The notes below the pieces were generated by a model. The model was not told the DNA's origin. It was given only the letters and a program-made list of their open reading frames with translations, and did not search any database. The translations under genes were made by a program, and so were the position numbers. Positions 5,796 to 14,945 of a DNA stretch of 43,806 nt are shown piece by piece. Position 1 is the first letter of the stretch. Each line of letters starts with the position of its first letter. The DNA comes from a virus, in IMG/VR virus record IMGVR_UViG_3300023284_000503, positions 1 through 43,806 of that record; one strand, written 5' to 3'.

Positions 5796-6559
5796 AAGGG
5801 TAATCCTCCTCCTTGAAAGACTGGTGGACCGTTTGCATTGCCAGTAGTAGTTGACGACTCAGCTGCATCATTTCCAGTACCACTCAGATCAATCTCAGTT
5901 CCACTATTGATCCACATTGGAAGAAACGTAACAAGTCCATTAGCAATAATTCCAGGATTCCAGAACACCTCGTTTACTTCCCAAGTAGCCAGTACTCTAT
6001 CGTAAGTAGATTGATAAGCCATCTGTCCATCGAACGTACCAGTTCGTGAACCATTATTACCTATCTGAATATCTGCATCTTCTGCATCTAAAGTTCCTGT
6101 AGGTGTTTGTGGTTCACTTTCTGCCAGTAATATGCCATCCACATACATATTCGCATCATTAGCGGTTGATCCATAATCATAGCCTACAGCAATATGTTGC
6201 CATACATTAAGACCAACTGAACTATTTGGAGTTACCCACTGACCAAAATCACCATTCCATCTGCGAGCATCCAGAATAAACGCATCATTAGTGCCTCCAC
6301 TTACATCAACCAGAAAAATCCTATGACCATCAAGCCCTGCATCTAATTTATTTATAACTCTCCCAAAACTATCCTCGCCCCATCCATCCTGAAATATCCA
6401 GATAACTTCTGTAAATGTATCTAGATCATTTATAGTAGAATTTTGAGTAACTGAAAGAAGACTATCCGCATTATCCCAATCACGAGATGACACAACTGCA
6501 AAAGCTGAAGAACAGAACAGAAGAGATGAGATTAGTATTGTCGAGATTAGTTTTGTCAT
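5792..6559 (-). CDS. LamG/concanavalin-like lectin domain protein with signal peptide
   Basis: 255 residues: Sec signal peptide to about residue 21 (SSAFA), then one jelly-roll domain of the LamG/pentraxin type. Visible signatures are EVIWIFQDGW early, WQHIAVGYDYG in the middle and ANMYVDGIL with DADIQIGNNG afterwards, the usual order in LamG_3-like lectins. Such domains bind glycans; in a phage tail cluster it is probably a receptor-binding or host-surface adhesin. The signal peptide is unexpected for a tail component. Confidence 0.8.
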   Translation of the reverse strand: MTKLISTILISSLLFCSSAFAVVSSRDWDNADSLLSVTQNSTINDLDTFTEVIWIFQDGWGEDSFGRVINKLDAGLDGHRIFLVDVSGGTNDAFILDARRWNGDFGQWVTPNSSVGLNVWQHIAVGYDYGSTANDANMYVDGILLAESEPQTPTGTLDAEDADIQIGNNGSRTGTFDGQMAYQSTYDRVLATWEVNEVFWNPGIIANGLVTFLPMWINSGTEIDLSGTGNDAAESSTTTGNANGPPVFQGGGLPL

Positions 6560-7953
6560 GTTCTTGGTATCCCTATTGCAATTCCTTTGGCTCTGGCATC
6601 ACCCACTAGATTATCGGTTCCCGGATTCGTAGAGTCTGCATCTCGACACACTACAGCATCCATCACTTCGCTTGCTGCCCATCCAAGATTACTCACTGTT
6701 TCAGTCCATGTAGTAAATGTAAGCTGACCAGCAGTCCCTTGAGTCGTATCAGCGGCAGCAGCCTCAGTGGTTAGTGACGCATCAGGATCAGCACCTTCTG
6801 CCACACCTCCATTATGTCGAACATCCCACAGCGCATCATTGGTTGTAGCTGCTGCTGAATACCACGGCAGAGTAAAAGTAACTGTTGCGCTGGTGTCAAT
6901 ATCCGGTGGTATAAATAAAGTAACTGTTCGACACTCATCAGTGGTGTCATTAAAGTCAACCACCAACTGATCTATATTTGTTCCAGCATCCTTAGCAATC
7001 GGTGGCACGCTATCAGCAGCTTCCAGTGGTAGTGTGGCAACGAATGGAAGCCAATAGGTTTTGACTGAATTAGTATCTGTCCCTCCAGCGTCATCCTCCC
7101 AAGTTAATGTTCCTCCACCATTTGTTGAAAGGAGTTGACCAGAAGTCCCATCAGCTAAAGGCCAACGATATTGGACATCTTCACTAGGTGTCCCGGCAAC
7201 AAACAACGTATCAAAAGTTCCACCCTCCCATGCGACTACTGATCCAGATACTGTTCCAGATGCATTCGCATTAACCATTGTGATACTGCCTGTAGTAGTA
7301 TCATCTGAATCATTCACTAAAAAAGCATCATCTACATCCGCTGTAATCGAACCTGCCCCATTAGTGATAGTAAGATTCGTCCCACCTGTAATAGCTGCAA
7401 GAACTGGATCTGCCCCTGTAGACCCTATTGGTAGTTGTCCGTTTGTTGCTTGAGCCAAAACTGTCACTGCTCCAGCTCCAGAGCCAAGCACAATTCCTCC
7501 ATCAGTAAGAGTCGATACTCCAGTTCCACCGTCTGCTACAAGAAGATCTGTAATCCCAGTAATCACACCAGAATCAATGTTTACATTGGTAGTGGCCTGA
7601 CTTGCCATATCCCAGGCTCCGGCAAGAGCCCTGGTTCCATCAGCCAAAAGATACTGAGTATGGTCATCATCTCCAAGCCCGGAAAGATCAGCTCCATGAT
7701 CTATCGTGCCATCAGCTTGAGATGTGAGCGCAACTGTACCTGTAGCATTTGGAAAGGTGATAGTCCTGGCTGCTGATGGATTCACAAGAGTTAAAGTCAG
7801 ATCATTGGCATCATCTGAGGAACCTTCCATAATGATCGTGCCACTAGTGTTGATGGTTAGATCATTATCAATGATCGTATCCTGTAACTGAGCAGCATAA
7901 GACATAGGAGCCATTGATATGGCCAACATTAAAGCCAATAAGAGTTTCTTCAT
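6556..7953 (-). CDS. Tail-fibre-like protein with signal peptide
   Basis: 465 residues with a Sec signal peptide cleaved near residue 20 (PMSYA). The rest is Thr/Gly/Asp/Ala-rich beta sequence typical of trimeric fibres, including a fibre-type stretch AARTITFPNATGTVAL and a module of about 50 residues (about 238-288, containing WEGGTFDTLFVAGTP). That module recurs twice in the product of 9336-10709. Probably a host-recognition fibre. It is followed by the LamG protein with a 4-bp overlap. Confidence 0.75.
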   Translation of the reverse strand: MKKLLLALMLAISMAPMSYAAQLQDTIIDNDLTINTSGTIIMEGSSDDANDLTLTLVNPSAARTITFPNATGTVALTSQADGTIDHGADLSGLGDDDHTQYLLADGTRALAGAWDMASQATTNVNIDSGVITGITDLLVADGGTGVSTLTDGGIVLGSGAGAVTVLAQATNGQLPIGSTGADPVLAAITGGTNLTITNGAGSITADVDDAFLVNDSDDTTTGSITMVNANASGTVSGSVVAWEGGTFDTLFVAGTPSEDVQYRWPLADGTSGQLLSTNGGGTLTWEDDAGGTDTNSVKTYWLPFVATLPLEAADSVPPIAKDAGTNIDQLVVDFNDTTDECRTVTLFIPPDIDTSATVTFTLPWYSAAATTNDALWDVRHNGGVAEGADPDASLTTEAAAADTTQGTAGQLTFTTWTETVSNLGWAASEVMDAVVCRDADSTNPGTDNLVGDARAKGIAIGIPRT

Positions 7954-7954
7954 G

Positions 7955-8065
7955 TTACTTCTTTTTTCCCTTTTTCTTCGTGCTACCAGCCAATCCAGCC
8001 CTAACTAATGAAGTATTTCTTTTCTTGGATCTAGGCCGTCCTTTCGGAACAATTATTCTAGCCAT
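7955..8065 (-). CDS. Tiny highly basic protein
   Basis: 36 residues; about 14 are Lys or Arg, with a GRPRSKKR cluster and a Lys-rich end. It fills the gap between two fibre genes and starts at ATG 8065. Nucleic-acid binding is inferred from charge only. Comparable basic mini-genes are at 9177-9326, 29602-29697 and 30169-30276. Confidence 0.55.
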   Translation of the reverse strand: MARIIVPKGRPRSKKRNTSLVRAGLAGSTKKKGKKK

Positions 8066-8078
8066 TACTTACTCCTCT

Positions 8079-9176
8079 CTAATTAATTTTGTGTGCTTCA
8101 AGAAAAGTATTTTCTATGGTAACACCTGCCTCAAAGTCTAAATTACCACCACTATTCTGAAATCCAGTAGCAGTAATAATATCATTAACCTCAAGTTCAC
8201 CTGCCCAATTACATACTCCCTGTGATCTTACATCCGCCATTACTCTACAAGTAGCAACATCAGAACCATTTTTCCTTATTGTGAGAACCCTAGTACCACT
8301 ACCATTACCTTCCCACTCTGTCACGAATAATGCTGAATACTTACCCGCTGTATTAATCGTGATTCTCTCATTATTAGTGACATTGTCGTGCATTGAATCA
8401 GTATCGTACAATTCGCTGTCCCAAGTGATAACAGTACCAGTGTTATTAGATATACTCTGACTTGCTGATTTTGTTACTTTGGCTGAGATGTCTCTAATCT
8501 GATCAAACACAGCGTTCTTAGTAGCGGCTTCAAGCAGCCCATCCCAAGATGAATCGAAGACATCATCAACTAGAGTAATCTGACCGTTAACTTCTAGAAG
8601 CGTAGCAGGAGTTTCTGTACCTATACCTAGTAATCCATCAGCGGTTAACCGCATTCGTTCTACTGTATTGGCTAAATCTCCATCATCAGATGGATTGTTT
8701 TTCCATGCCATAAAGTCATCAAATAAATGGATGAATGATAATGGAGCTGGAGAGTATTGAAGTAATGATGAAGAATTTGGCCCATATCCTCCAGTCTTAT
8801 TCCATGTAGTCGATGCTATATCAAGAGTAACACTACGAAAAATTGGTGTTGCTGGAAAAAGTACTTCGTCTATTTCTCCTCCAGCATCATTATAAATCGC
8901 TATAGATGCGGTTGCATTGCTTCCAGAATTTAAATTAATAATTCTTGTTCTTGATGTGTTGTTTACATCATCACTATGAATAACTGTCCATTCATCAGAC
9001 AAATGAGGATTTTTATCTCCTGCACCACCTAACGTAATAGCTCCAGCCTTATCAATATCGAAGAAAGTATGGAACACTAAAATAAAAGAAATAATAAAAA
9101 CAATAGTAAACGCAATAGCTGCTAAGAAACTATATCTAATTATTCTAAATAGAATACTGCTATCTATTTTTTCCAT
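8079..9176 (-). CDS. Membrane-anchored tail-fibre-like protein with C1q/TNF-like end
   Basis: 365 residues. The N-terminus carries a long hydrophobic span (about 15-38) without a cleavage motif, so it is an anchor and not a classic signal peptide. The middle has the fibre/chaperone-type phrase RLTADGLLGIGTETPA. The last 120 residues (ITINTAGKYSALF, then VLTIRKNGS and GELEVNDIITA) look like a C1q/TNF-type jelly roll used by trimeric phage fibres. An N-terminally membrane-tethered fibre is unusual. Confidence 0.7.
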   Translation of the reverse strand: MEKIDSSILFRIIRYSFLAAIAFTIVFIISFILVFHTFFDIDKAGAITLGGAGDKNPHLSDEWTVIHSDDVNNTSRTRIINLNSGSNATASIAIYNDAGGEIDEVLFPATPIFRSVTLDIASTTWNKTGGYGPNSSSLLQYSPAPLSFIHLFDDFMAWKNNPSDDGDLANTVERMRLTADGLLGIGTETPATLLEVNGQITLVDDVFDSSWDGLLEAATKNAVFDQIRDISAKVTKSASQSISNNTGTVITWDSELYDTDSMHDNVTNNERITINTAGKYSALFVTEWEGNGSGTRVLTIRKNGSDVATCRVMADVRSQGVCNWAGELEVNDIITATGFQNSGGNLDFEAGVTIENTFLEAHKIN

Positions 9177-9326
9177 TTATTTCCTCTTACGTCTAATTAT
9201 CTTTTTAGGTGTAATCTTTTTCTCTTTAACATCTTTGGCATTGACTTTTATTTTTCTAAAAGCAATTTTCTTTCGTGTAATTTTTTTCGGAGTAACTTTT
9301 ATTTTTCTAAATCTTCTCTTACCCAT
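9177..9326 (-). CDS. Small, extremely basic repeat protein
   Basis: 49 residues, about half Lys or Arg, in which FRKIKV occurs twice and P-K-K-I occurs twice, so it is an internal repeat. It sits precisely between two fibre genes with stop and start spacing of a few bases. Protamine-like DNA binding or packaging help is a guess from charge. Confidence 0.6.
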   Translation of the reverse strand: MGKRRFRKIKVTPKKITRKKIAFRKIKVNAKDVKEKKITPKKIIRRKRK

Positions 9327-9335
9327 AAATCACTC

Positions 9336-10709
9336 CTAGTTCAAGTCAGCCCTATTATTCTCTAACCATTCTGATTCACCAGAATCCCACATCATACCTA
9401 TGTTATCGTTATTACCTATAACAAATGAAACTCCACCAGCTAAAGCAAGGCCAGTTCCATCATCTAATGTAACTGTGTTAGCATCACTTACTCCCTGAAG
9501 AACGACGATCTGACCATCACTTGTTCCAGCTACTATTTGCGGATCAGCTGTAATATCTATTGCACCGCCATCACCTTGAATTCGCATTAAGGCGTTAGTC
9601 ACTGTAATGCCACCTGCAGCTGTAATACTGGTATCTGCTGAAGGTGTATAGATTAACCTATTGCTAACTACAGTATCACCAGTCCCAGAGGAGCCAGTTT
9701 GTTCTATGAACTCACCTGTAGTAAGAGTATCCCCGGTAACTTGAAGCTTCTGAGTGTTTGGTTCTGCATCTGCTCCAATACTGACATTATCGCCTGATGT
9801 AGTAAGCCTGACTGTAGAACCATCATCTGTCCATCCAGATCCTGCACCATCAGCTGCCCAGGTTAAGGTGCCTCCTCCATCTGTCTGCAGCTGTTGACCA
9901 CTAGTACCGTCTGCAAGAGGCCACCTATATTGAACGTCTTCACTGGGAGTTCCAGCTATGAACAACGTGTCGAAAGCTCCCCCTTCAAAAGCGACAACAG
10001 ATCCAGTCACAGTATCTGAAGAAACATCCCAATCTCCTCCTACAAGAACATTCCCATCTCCATAGGTAAGAGTTGTGTCTGTTCCTGAGACATCAAAGGT
10101 ATGCACATTTGTAGCATTCCCACCAGCCCCCCAGGTAGTTGCTTCTACCTCTGTGGAATCGAAATCAACAGTAAAGGTAGAATTAGCTCCAGCATCAGTT
10201 AGGTCTATCGCAATTCCAGCCGTAAGTACTCTCTCTTGTGTCAGTGATCCATCATTAGAAAGAGTCACATATTCAGCATCTACAGGTGCGCCGCCTCCAG
10301 CACCGTCATCAGCTTCCCAAGTAAGCGTCCCACCAGCATTCGTATGTAAAACTTGTCCTGCTGTCCCATCAGATAAGGGCCATACATATTGAACATCTTC
10401 AGTAGGTGTTCCTGCAACAAACAATGTGTCAAAAGTCCCGCCCTCCCAGGCAACAGTTGTAGCTGTCAAAACACCGGTGGAAACAACATCTCCAACAGTC
10501 GCAAGTGAAAAGGTTCCATCTACGTTATCTGTAAGACTCCCATCGGAAACTTTAAGTATCTTGGATACAGTAGCTGGTGTTCCATCTTCCTCCTGAATCT
10601 TCCAAACCTTATCTCTTCCTTGAATTGGAGAACTGGTAAATCCATAGACAGATTGAATACTGCTCGTAAGGAATATGGATATAATTGCTAAAGATATGAA
10701 CTTTCTCAT
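9336..10709 (-). CDS. Tail-fibre-like protein with signal peptide and duplicated module
   Basis: 457 residues; Sec leader cleaved near residue 23 (SVYG). It contains two copies of the approximately 50-residue module also found in the product of 6556-7953 (about residues 85-137 and 233-285), each with an EGGxFDTLFxAGTP core followed by GGTLTW. The remainder is Thr/Asp/Gly-rich beta sequence. Probably a structural fibre or a fibre-associated adhesin. Confidence 0.75.
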   Translation of the reverse strand: MRKFISLAIISIFLTSSIQSVYGFTSSPIQGRDKVWKIQEEDGTPATVSKILKVSDGSLTDNVDGTFSLATVGDVVSTGVLTATTVAWEGGTFDTLFVAGTPTEDVQYVWPLSDGTAGQVLHTNAGGTLTWEADDGAGGGAPVDAEYVTLSNDGSLTQERVLTAGIAIDLTDAGANSTFTVDFDSTEVEATTWGAGGNATNVHTFDVSGTDTTLTYGDGNVLVGGDWDVSSDTVTGSVVAFEGGAFDTLFIAGTPSEDVQYRWPLADGTSGQQLQTDGGGTLTWAADGAGSGWTDDGSTVRLTTSGDNVSIGADAEPNTQKLQVTGDTLTTGEFIEQTGSSGTGDTVVSNRLIYTPSADTSITAAGGITVTNALMRIQGDGGAIDITADPQIVAGTSDGQIVVLQGVSDANTVTLDDGTGLALAGGVSFVIGNNDNIGMMWDSGESEWLENNRADLN

Positions 10710-12505
10710 AAAACAGGCCGCTCTCTCTTCTTGGATAACCCCAAAACATTGGCAGTTTCTCTGACTGCCGTAGCTTTACCTACTGGCGTTGAAAGAGGTC
10801 CAGTAATAGGTCTGCCAGCTGCTTTAAGAATAGCTCCTGCAGCTCCTGCAGCTCCACCTGTTCTCTTAATAGAAGGCCCAGAAATTACCATAGGTAACTG
10901 ACCAGAAGTTAATGGAAGTGGGATAGGAGCATTCAATCTATCTGATAATGCCTGATTAGCTGCTTTAAGATTTCTGTCTGCTATCTCAATCTCATCTGTT
11001 GATCTTAAACTGTCATCAATAAAAGTAACACCAGAATCAACTTCAACTCTTCTAAGAAAATCAAGCTCATTGGGAGTCTTTCCAGACAAACCTTTCATCG
11101 TTCGCCCTAATCTATCCGTAACTTCAACATCCTTAAATGCCTTAAATGATCTAATAGCATCATTCAATGGATTGATTTGTTCGGCATACTCCCTATTAAG
11201 AATTCTTAAATCCTCTGTACCAATAGCATCTTGAAGAACTGTACCTATATCATTCATTACCTGACCCAGAAATCTATCTTCTGCATTGGCTCCAGATACT
11301 CGACTTGTGAAGGATGACTTCTGTAATTTCCGAAGAGACTTAACAACATCATTAAGTTGCTCCGGTAGAAAATCTCTTGATATCTGCTCCACGGTTTCCT
11401 CTACAGCTTTTGAAGGAACAAGAACCTCACCAAAAGATCCCAAGATAGGAGGCTTAACTTGACTAGGAGTAGTCAAAGTCTCTGAAAGATTGCTAAATAT
11501 CCTGAATACTTCTTTCTCACCTTTAGTCGCTTTTGCTAGTCTATCTTTAACTAAAGCTCCAGTATCATCAAGAATCCCAACCTCTTCTAATCTTCCACCA
11601 AGACTATTAATAAGATCATCACCAGGAATTGGTCCTTCAACACCAGCAAATATTTCTTCTAATCTGGTCCCATAATCTCTGAAAATTTCTTTCCGTCTAC
11701 TCCTCAATCCTTGTTTTACTGCAGGAACCTTTTTATGAATAAAGGTATCAAAATTATTCTGTCTCTTAATTACTTCTGTCTGAGCCTTTGTCACACCATC
11801 TTTCAACTCTCCGAAAACAGCCTTAGATATACCCTTTTTAACTACAGTAAATGGAATTCTTGCAACTCCAGTGACAAGATCAACAGTCTTAGCAATCGCA
11901 TTCACAGGAAGTTCTGAAGTCGCTCTTAGCCCCTTAGATAAAATACGGATAGCTTTTGGAAGATTCTTTGCTTGTCCCGGCCCCAATAAGGCACCAAACC
12001 CAAGAGCTCTAGAAGCAATCTCTCCAAATCCAGCCGCTCTCGGCACATCCCCTATCTGAGCCGGTCTTTCCCCTCTCAACGTAGCCCCAATGTCCTCTGA
12101 GATACCTCCAATATCCCCACGCTGAGCCCCTAGCAGGACATCAGCGGTCACCCCTTCTCCTATCTCAAATCCAGCCCCAAGTCCCTGAACAGTAAGACCC
12201 ATAGCCTTTACAGCAGCTCCAGCCGGATCTTCTCTGAGAGGAGCCAGAATCCCACGACCTCCAAATTCTTCCTGAGCTTCACCCAACCCCTCTTTTAGTC
12301 CACCAACAAAAGATTCTCTCCCTGCAATACCTCTCTCTGCTTCAAGACGTAAAGCTTCAAGTTTTTGACTAGGACGTAATTGTTCGCCAGCAGGCAAAAC
12401 TGCTGTAGGTTCAATGGCTGGTTCTTCAGCTTCTAAACCAATTAATTGATCTATTGGGATAAGATTAGACTTCTTAATCAATTCATCAATAGGTATAACA
12501 GCCAC
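10706..12505 (-). CDS. Large internal virion (DNA-ejection-type) protein
   Basis: 599 residues, rich in Ala/Gly/Arg/Glu, with repeated amphipathic helices and a central Ala/Gly hydrophobic part (about 100-215). It is third of three consecutive genes (13651-14562, 12505-13647, 10706-12505) in the slot occupied by ejection proteins gp7, gp20 and gp16 in P22-like phages or gp14-16 in T7. No lysozyme motif is seen, so peptidoglycan cutting during entry is not evident. Confidence 0.65.
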   Translation of the reverse strand: MAVIPIDELIKKSNLIPIDQLIGLEAEEPAIEPTAVLPAGEQLRPSQKLEALRLEAERGIAGRESFVGGLKEGLGEAQEEFGGRGILAPLREDPAGAAVKAMGLTVQGLGAGFEIGEGVTADVLLGAQRGDIGGISEDIGATLRGERPAQIGDVPRAAGFGEIASRALGFGALLGPGQAKNLPKAIRILSKGLRATSELPVNAIAKTVDLVTGVARIPFTVVKKGISKAVFGELKDGVTKAQTEVIKRQNNFDTFIHKKVPAVKQGLRSRRKEIFRDYGTRLEEIFAGVEGPIPGDDLINSLGGRLEEVGILDDTGALVKDRLAKATKGEKEVFRIFSNLSETLTTPSQVKPPILGSFGEVLVPSKAVEETVEQISRDFLPEQLNDVVKSLRKLQKSSFTSRVSGANAEDRFLGQVMNDIGTVLQDAIGTEDLRILNREYAEQINPLNDAIRSFKAFKDVEVTDRLGRTMKGLSGKTPNELDFLRRVEVDSGVTFIDDSLRSTDEIEIADRNLKAANQALSDRLNAPIPLPLTSGQLPMVISGPSIKRTGGAAGAAGAILKAAGRPITGPLSTPVGKATAVRETANVLGLSKKRERPVL

Positions 12506-13647
12506 TAGACTTCATTCCCTTGAGCATCAACGAAAATACCTTGATCTTCATCAAATCCAACAGCTCCTCTACCTTTAGCATCAGAAGCCTCTTGAGCAGT
12601 AGGAGTGCTGTCTTCAGTTACTTCTGGACCTAATAATGAATCAATCTGTTCTGCTGTAAATGTTTGCCCCTCCTTCTCGAAACCCTCTTCTGTAACTGCA
12701 AATCCTAAAGATTCAGCACCATCTAAACGCCTCTTAACTCTTCTCACAAAACTTTGTAATTCACGCAAAGCCTCAAAATTAATCTCACCAGTTCTTCTAA
12801 GTGAAGGTAATCTACGTTGAATAAATTCAATCTCAGTCCTTGTTAATTGCTTTCCACCTTTAGATGTAACAAATTCATTTTCAATAATATCTAATGCAAG
12901 AGTTATCCTCTGTGCTAAAGGATCATCTTTAAAAGTCATTTCTTTAGCAAATCTAACACCTTTACCTGCTAACGGTATTCTCCCAAAAGTAGAAGCCTCA
13001 ACAGCTTTCTTAAAACTAATATTTTCTGGATCATTCCCTGTTAATTCAAAAATTCTACTAATAGCCTTATCTACTTCAGCTGCAGATTCTGAAATTAGAA
13101 CCTTTGTAGGAAGCTCACCCTTACCAGCCACCTTTGCTTTCTCTTTTGCGAATGTCTCTTCTGCGCCAGCCTGGGTCTTTCTAGCTTGTTCTTGTTTTCG
13201 CTCTTCTTCAGTAGGCAAAATCTTACCCTTAATAGTAGTTCCAGTGAACCTATTCTTCTGAGTAATATCGGTAGGCCTCACCTCTCTACCATCAGCAAGA
13301 GGTTGACCTGTGCCACCCACTAACGGAGCTGCGCCTTCGACTATTCCACCACCAGCAAGCATTCTTGGAAATTGAGCGGGAGCACCAGTAGTTGGTTGTG
13401 CCCCAGCAGCAGGTCCATCTTCATCCAGCCCAAGAACTTCTCTACCTTTTGGAGTGACAACCCCTAAACTAGCAAATACCTTCTCCAGCCCAGAGGCAAG
13501 CTCCTGTTCTTCCTGCCGCTTCAGAGCCTCTTGTTCTTCACGTTTCTTAGATCCTTCTCTCACAGAATCAATTAAAGCAGAAAAAGGATCTCCACCTTCT
13601 CGTCCTAACCGAATACCTTCTCTTAAAGACTGTCCACCGTTAGCCAT
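12505..13647 (-). CDS. Internal virion (ejection-type) protein
   Basis: 380 residues, highly charged and helical (SVREGSKKREEQEALKRQEE near residue 30), with Gly/Pro-rich linkers. Shares its last base with the start of the next gene. Assignment is by composition and position in a three-gene ejection-protein block. Confidence 0.6.
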   Translation of the reverse strand: MANGGQSLREGIRLGREGGDPFSALIDSVREGSKKREEQEALKRQEEQELASGLEKVFASLGVVTPKGREVLGLDEDGPAAGAQPTTGAPAQFPRMLAGGGIVEGAAPLVGGTGQPLADGREVRPTDITQKNRFTGTTIKGKILPTEEERKQEQARKTQAGAEETFAKEKAKVAGKGELPTKVLISESAAEVDKAISRIFELTGNDPENISFKKAVEASTFGRIPLAGKGVRFAKEMTFKDDPLAQRITLALDIIENEFVTSKGGKQLTRTEIEFIQRRLPSLRRTGEINFEALRELQSFVRRVKRRLDGAESLGFAVTEEGFEKEGQTFTAEQIDSLLGPEVTEDSTPTAQEASDAKGRGAVGFDEDQGIFVDAQGNEV

Positions 13648-13650
13648 ATA

Positions 13651-14562
13651 TCACCCCGCTAAAATAGCATCCTGTTCTCTTACACCTCTTCTTCGGTTCC
13701 TGCCTGCAAACTGTCTACCAGTCGCCCTACCTAACTTTGTAGTTGGTGCTTCCTGTTCTCGTTGACCAAGAAGATCTATTGGTTCTTGAGCAGGAACTTT
13801 TTCTTTACCGAATTCTTCAGCTAATATATCACCTAAAAACCCACCGGCAGTTTCTTGTAATCTCTGAGCCCCACCAATCTCTTGCCCTAAAAAGGTTTGT
13901 TCAATATCTTGTCTTGCACCAACCGCTCTCTCAACTCCACCAATCTCTCGTTCCCTAGCCCTAGTAGCTAAATTCTGCTGATCTCCAAGAAATCCTGCAA
14001 TATCACCCCTAGCACCCCTCTGTTCTGTTAAACCAGCCCCAGTTACTCTCAAAGCTCTATCTATAGCTGAATTTCTAGCAGCCAATCTCTCTCTAGCACT
14101 CTTAACCGCAAGATCAATACTAGCCCGTCCTAATTGTTCAAACCGAATCCCGCCTTCAGGAACACCTCCAAAAACACCTCTCCTATTAGCTTCCTGATTC
14201 ACTGTCTGTCGTACAAGTTCAAGTTCTTCAGCTAAAATTGACTCAAATCCACCCGATGGATCACTAACCAATTCTTGTGTTTTTGCTAAAGCTGTCCGAC
14301 TTATCTGTCCAGTCTCGCCCAGTATTGCCTCACCAGAAAGTCTCGACCGCCTCTCAAGCTCCTTTCGTCGCCTATTCTCAAGAGCAAATGTTTCTCGTTC
14401 CCTAGCCTGTTCTTCTGGTGTCTGAGCCGTCGCAGCCCTAATCTCCTGAGAAGCCACATCAGCAGATCTCCTAGCCCTCTTAGATGCCGATCTTTGATCA
14501 CTGCTTGCCTTGGCCGCTGTACCCGCACTAATAGCAGCACTAATTAAGAGGGATGGTGGCAT
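13651..14562 (-). CDS. Internal virion/ejection protein, gp7- or gp14-like
   Basis: 303 residues. A short Ala/Gly hydrophobic N-terminus (LLISAAISAGTAAKASS) followed by an Arg/Glu/Gln-rich helical body is the usual look of small podoviral internal proteins. It overlaps the preceding gene by 19 bp. Confidence 0.6.
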   Translation of the reverse strand: MPPSLLISAAISAGTAAKASSDQRSASKRARRSADVASQEIRAATAQTPEEQARERETFALENRRRKELERRSRLSGEAILGETGQISRTALAKTQELVSDPSGGFESILAEELELVRQTVNQEANRRGVFGGVPEGGIRFEQLGRASIDLAVKSARERLAARNSAIDRALRVTGAGLTEQRGARGDIAGFLGDQQNLATRAREREIGGVERAVGARQDIEQTFLGQEIGGAQRLQETAGGFLGDILAEEFGKEKVPAQEPIDLLGQREQEAPTTKLGRATGRQFAGRNRRRGVREQDAILAG

Positions 14563-14945
14563 GCTTCACCTGCTTTCTGATAAACAATAAATTTACTCTG
14601 ATTTCTATTCGTTGATCCTATAAAACTATCTGGGAATTTCATCTTCATATCTGTCAACATTTCAGCCAAAACATGCCCCGTTCCAAATCTGGTTGCAGCA
14701 TGTACAAAAACAATGTCATCACCATCTTCATTCAATAAATCTAAATCTTTAACAGGTTCTTCTAGTTTATCTGCATATCTTAAGAAACAATCCCTTGAAA
14801 CCTTCTTGTAGAGAATGAATCCATTAGGATGAATATGAATATCAAAACTACCCACATAGGTTTTCAGCATTTCAAAGATAAACTTCTCAAAAGAAGTCTC
14901 TCTGTCACTCATTACTGAAAGTACATGCCCAAGCTTATCTATCAT
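14544..14945 (-). CDS. Hypothetical late protein
   Basis: 133 residues, alpha/beta pattern with His-rich ends (DIHIHPNGFILYKKV; ACHHPS). I do not recognise it. A GNAT-like fold, as in some short late podoviral proteins, is possible. It is coupled to its upstream neighbour by a 4-bp overlap. Confidence 0.65.
   Translation of the reverse strand: MIDKLGHVLSVMSDRETSFEKFIFEMLKTYVGSFDIHIHPNGFILYKKVSRDCFLRYADKLEEPVKDLDLLNEDGDDIVFVHAATRFGTGHVLAEMLTDMKMKFPDSFIGSTNRNQSKFIVYQKAGEACHHPS

Noticed and set aside
10075-10392. 105-residue plus-strand ORF in the fibre gene
   Set aside because: Antisense shadow; its Ser/Pro/Val-rich composition mirrors the Thr/Gly/Asp-rich sense strand.
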